DNA of 15,928 nt, from the NCBI GenBank assembly GCA_009787485.1, contig WQWP01000048.1:1-15928 (forward strand), written 5' to 3'. The translations under genes and the position numbers were made by a program. This DNA is from Lentimicrobiaceae bacterium (lineage in GTDB: Bacteria > Bacteroidota > Bacteroidia > Bacteroidales > WCHB1-69). Of this stretch, positions 14,158-15,928 are shown one piece after another. The notes below the pieces were generated by a model, which was given only the letters and a program-made list of their open reading frames with translations, did no database searches and was not told the origin of the DNA. Position 1 is the first letter of the stretch. Each line of letters starts with the position of its first letter.

Positions 14158-14631
14158 ATGACTCCTAAGATGCACGAAGAAGGTATTGACTATCAAGTCA
14201 TAATTCCACAAGGACAGACAAGAGAAGATGTGCAAGTCCGCAAAAAATTGATAAAAGATTTTTATGCGGTTTGGAATGCTGCTAACCCAACAAAATGTGT
14301 TTTTAATATCAATTTGCAAGATTTTATTAATGTTCGTTTTTTATCAATGCAAGAAACATCATTGATCGCTGCGCTATCGTACAAATCTACCTTCGCAGTA
14401 ACGTGTTTAACTGAGATTTTGGAGAAAGCGGTAGTAAGAGAGCGCACAAAACCTAAACCAAACAATCAAAATCAAAAGCGGTTTTCAGAAATGATAATAA
14501 TGGATTATTTTAAAGAAGAACTTGACAATATTAAATTAACCGTAGGGGTTTTAAAAGGAAGCAAGCAAAAAGTTCAATATTGCATAACAGCAATAAAAAA
14601 CGACCAACAACCCTCCACGTCCAGGAAATAG
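14158..14631 (+). CDS. Unrecognised small cytoplasmic protein
   Basis: The protein has 157 residues, with no signal peptide or membrane segment. The first part reads 'EGIDYQVIIPQGQTREDVQV', then 'KLIKDFYAVWNAANPTKCVF'. The middle is predicted mostly helical ('SYKSTFAVTCLTEILEKAVV'). A Pro/Asn/Lys linker at about 99-108 leads to a second part, 'FKEELDNIKLTVGVLKGSKQ' followed by VQYCITAI, which looks like paired beta strands. The style recalls small proteins of Bacteroidetes accessory regions, but I cannot name a family. It is flanked by large AT-rich gaps and stands alone, diverging from the LRR gene. The start was chosen as the first ATG after an A-rich leader (ACATACTACA). The coding call rests on the long open frame and balanced protein composition. 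Confidence 0.65.
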   Translation: MTPKMHEEGIDYQVIIPQGQTREDVQVRKKLIKDFYAVWNAANPTKCVFNINLQDFINVRFLSMQETSLIAALSYKSTFAVTCLTEILEKAVVRERTKPKPNNQNQKRFSEMIIMDYFKEELDNIKLTVGVLKGSKQKVQYCITAIKNDQQPSTSRK

Positions 14632-14873
14632 TTATTAGCCGTTTATTTTCTTTTAGGCGGCGAAAATAGAAATATTTTTTAATCCGTAATATTTTTCATT
14701 TATTTCCATCCGTAACCATTCCGCAATATTAATTTCACTAAAACTACACCTTATTGAAACGGTTTAGTTATATCAACATTGCTTTTTTGCGGTGCTGAAA
14801 AAGATGGAGTATGGAATATGGAATAATGAATATGGAATAATGAAAAAACGAATACAAACCAAATTTTATTTTT
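14632..14873. other. Leader region of the pstS-like gene
   Basis: This 242-bp AT-rich gap ends in a 14-bp tandem repeat and an A-rich leader before the pstS-like ATG. No TAnnTTTG box or clear terminator for the upstream gene was found. The only palindrome seen is a weak GCCG...CGGC pairing around 14640-14660. Confidence 0.4.
14808..14844 (+). repeat. 14-bp tandem repeat TATGGAATAATGAA upstream of pstS-like gene
   Basis: Two perfect units lie at 14817-14830 and 14831-14844, preceded by a partial unit GAGTATGGAA. The last unit ends 29 bp before the pstS-like ATG, so it is part of the 5' leader. Period and composition recall the AATTAGGAATTAAG repeat at 3151-3183. Confidence 0.75.
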
Positions 14874-15707
14874 ATGAAAATGTTTAAAACTGTAAAATCC
14901 CTTGTGGTAGGATTGGCGCTGGTAGCCCTCATCAATCCTTTTGCGAATGCGCAAGTTGTAATTAAAGGTTCCGACACTTGTTTGCCGGTATCTCAACAAG
15001 AAGCCGAAGCTTTCGGTAAAAAAGGCGGCGGCGCTGTAACTGTTACGGGCGGCGGCTCTGGCGTAGGTATCTCCGCTTTAATTTCAGGTACTTGCGATAT
15101 TGCACAAGCCTCCCGTCCCATGAAATTCGACGAAAAACAAAAAATGTCGGAAGCAGGAAAAACGCCCAAAGAAGTAATCATCGCTTATGATGCCTTAGCC
15201 GTTGTTATCAATCCTGAAAACCCTGTAAATCAATTAACCCGCCAACAATTGGAGCAAATTTTTACCGGAAAAATCACCAACTGGAAAGAAGTAGGTGGTC
15301 CCGATATGAAAATTGTAGTTTATTCGCGCGAAACTTCATCAGGAACGTATGAATTTTTCAAAGAACATGTAATGAAAAACAAAAACTACGCTACCTCCGT
15401 ACTTTCTATGCCGGCAACCGGCGCTATTATTCAATCGGTGAAACAAACCAAAGGCGCCATCGGTTATGTAGGATTAGCGTACCTAAATAAAGAAGTTAAA
15501 GCATTAAAAGTAAGCTACGACGGTAAAACTTTTGTAGAACCTTCTGTTGCCAACGCCAAAAACAAAACCTATCCGGTAGTTCGCCCTTTATTCTATTACT
15601 ACAGTATCAATAACGAGAAAAAAGTAAAACCCTTCATGGATTTCGTATTATCACCTGAAGGACAAAAAATTGTAGAAAATGTAGGATTTATTGGAATTAA
15701 GAATTAA
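14874..15707 (+). CDS. pstS: PstS-like phosphate ABC transporter substrate-binding protein
   Basis: The protein has 277 residues. The signal peptide is residues 1-26, ending ANA before QVVIKGSDTCL, so it is exported to the periplasm without a lipobox. Phosphate-binding-protein motifs follow in order: GSDT, GGGSGVGISALISGTCDIAQ, ASRPM, 'LEQIFTGKITNWKEVGGPD', SRETSSGTYEFF, and GAIGYVGLAYL. In the PstS family these loops bind one phosphate and hand it to PstCAB. The segment after GSDT reads CLPVSQQEAEAFGKK, a little different from the usual 'P..WAE' helix, so a related oxyanion cannot be excluded. The length is typical of Bacteroidetes PstS. Its last codons and stop lie in a GGAATTAAGAATTAA sequence also found at 3170. 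The next gene, in the same direction, encodes another exported protein; pstC, pstA and pstB would be expected further on. Confidence 0.9.
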   Translation: MKMFKTVKSLVVGLALVALINPFANAQVVIKGSDTCLPVSQQEAEAFGKKGGGAVTVTGGGSGVGISALISGTCDIAQASRPMKFDEKQKMSEAGKTPKEVIIAYDALAVVINPENPVNQLTRQQLEQIFTGKITNWKEVGGPDMKIVVYSRETSSGTYEFFKEHVMKNKNYATSVLSMPATGAIIQSVKQTKGAIGYVGLAYLNKEVKALKVSYDGKTFVEPSVANAKNKTYPVVRPLFYYYSINNEKKVKPFMDFVLSPEGQKIVENVGFIGIKN

Positions 15708-15713
15708 CCATTG

Positions 15714-15733
15714 CCGTCAGTTTTAACTGACGG
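15714..15733. repeat. CCGTCAGTT-TT-AACTGACGG palindrome after pstS
   Basis: It has 9-bp perfect arms with a TT centre and lies 7 bp after the pstS-like stop. No U-run follows directly (AACAGAATAAAA), so it is not a textbook terminator. It may be a dispersed palindrome or a transcript-stabilising hairpin between pstS and the next gene. Confidence 0.7.
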
Positions 15734-15770
15734 AACAGAATAAAAATTAAAAAAATAAAAAACAAACAAT

Positions 15771-15928
15771 ATGAAAAAAGTTTTATTATCAGTATGTATC
15801 GGTATAATAACATTCAGCATGTTAGGCATCGTAAAAGCTCAAACCAATGAAGTTATGGCAGAGCCGGAAAAAACAGAATTAGAAATCATTCAAGATCAGG
15901 TAGAAAGTAATACTTCCGAAATTAAAAA
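15771..15928 (+). CDS. Exported protein, N-terminal fragment (possible outer-membrane porin)
   Basis: The ATG at 15771 follows an A-rich leader (AAAAAACAAACAAT). The 52 visible residues begin with a signal peptide (MKKVLLSVCIGIITFSML, ending VKA before QTNEV). A Glu-rich helical stretch follows (TELEIIQDQVESNTSEIK). The frame is open at the window edge, so the gene is incomplete. The layout of signal peptide, short coiled-coil-like helix and position after pstS fits Bacteroidetes porins of phosphate loci, but that rests on the neighbour and the style of the N-terminus only. A generic periplasmic protein is equally compatible with what is visible. Confidence 0.7.
   Translation, partial: MKKVLLSVCIGIITFSMLGIVKAQTNEVMAEPEKTELEIIQDQVESNTSEIK

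Noticed and set aside
15714..15733. Palindrome as an intrinsic terminator of pstS
   Set aside because: No run of T follows the stem, and another gene in the same direction starts 37 bp later. It is listed as a palindromic repeat instead.

Overview
The window looks like Bacteroidota (Bacteroidetes) chromosome, probably a Bacteroidia or Flavobacteriia relative. The clues are an anti-sigma FecR tail with a DUF4974-type end next to an STN-domain protein, a GIN-domain (DUF2807) lipoprotein, a radical SAM/lipoprotein pair of the kind catalogued in Bacteroidetes, a Bacteroidetes-style hicAB promoter (TATCTTTG), A-rich leaders without clear Shine-Dalgarno sequences, and AT-rich DNA. No tRNA, rRNA, IS element or CRISPR array was seen.

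Layout. 1-2168 (+): the 3' end of a fecR-like gene overlaps by 8 bp a gene for an STN-domain protein fused to a 14-residue surface-repeat domain. 2301-3149 (+): a GIN-domain lipoprotein. 4919-3174 (-): a three-gene operon of a lipoprotein, a short paralogous lipoprotein and a radical SAM/SPASM enzyme. 5642-5035 (-): a hicA-hicB toxin-antitoxin pair with a recognisable promoter. 5770-7011 (+): class I dihydroorotase (pyrC). 10635-7054 (-): the replicative polymerase dnaE, converging on pyrC. 13914-10647 (-): an accessory-looking group of a leucine-rich-repeat protein, a PD-(D/E)XK-type nuclease-like protein and a beta-CASP/RNase J-like metallo-hydrolase. The last two overlap by ATGA, and the group ends only 11 bp before dnaE. 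14158-14631 (+): an unrecognised small protein. 14874-15928 (+): a PstS-like phosphate-binding protein, then the start of an exported protein, perhaps a porin.

How the genes may work together. The FecR/STN pair fits a cell-surface signalling remnant: an ECF sigma factor would be expected just upstream, outside the window. The radical SAM operon matches the predicted rSAM/lipoprotein system, whose product is unknown. HicAB is a self-contained addiction or defence module. The translationally coupled nuclease-like pair beside dnaE is the best candidate for an undescribed system; its function is inference only. PstS and the following exported protein suggest phosphate uptake.

The most unusual property of the window is its load of short interspersed repeats. 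At least seven types of palindromic or short tandem repeat occupy most intergenic gaps. Two palindromic elements sit in frame inside coding sequence, in the charged linkers of the FecR and STN proteins. A 15-base sequence supplies the stop codon and last residues of two unrelated genes.
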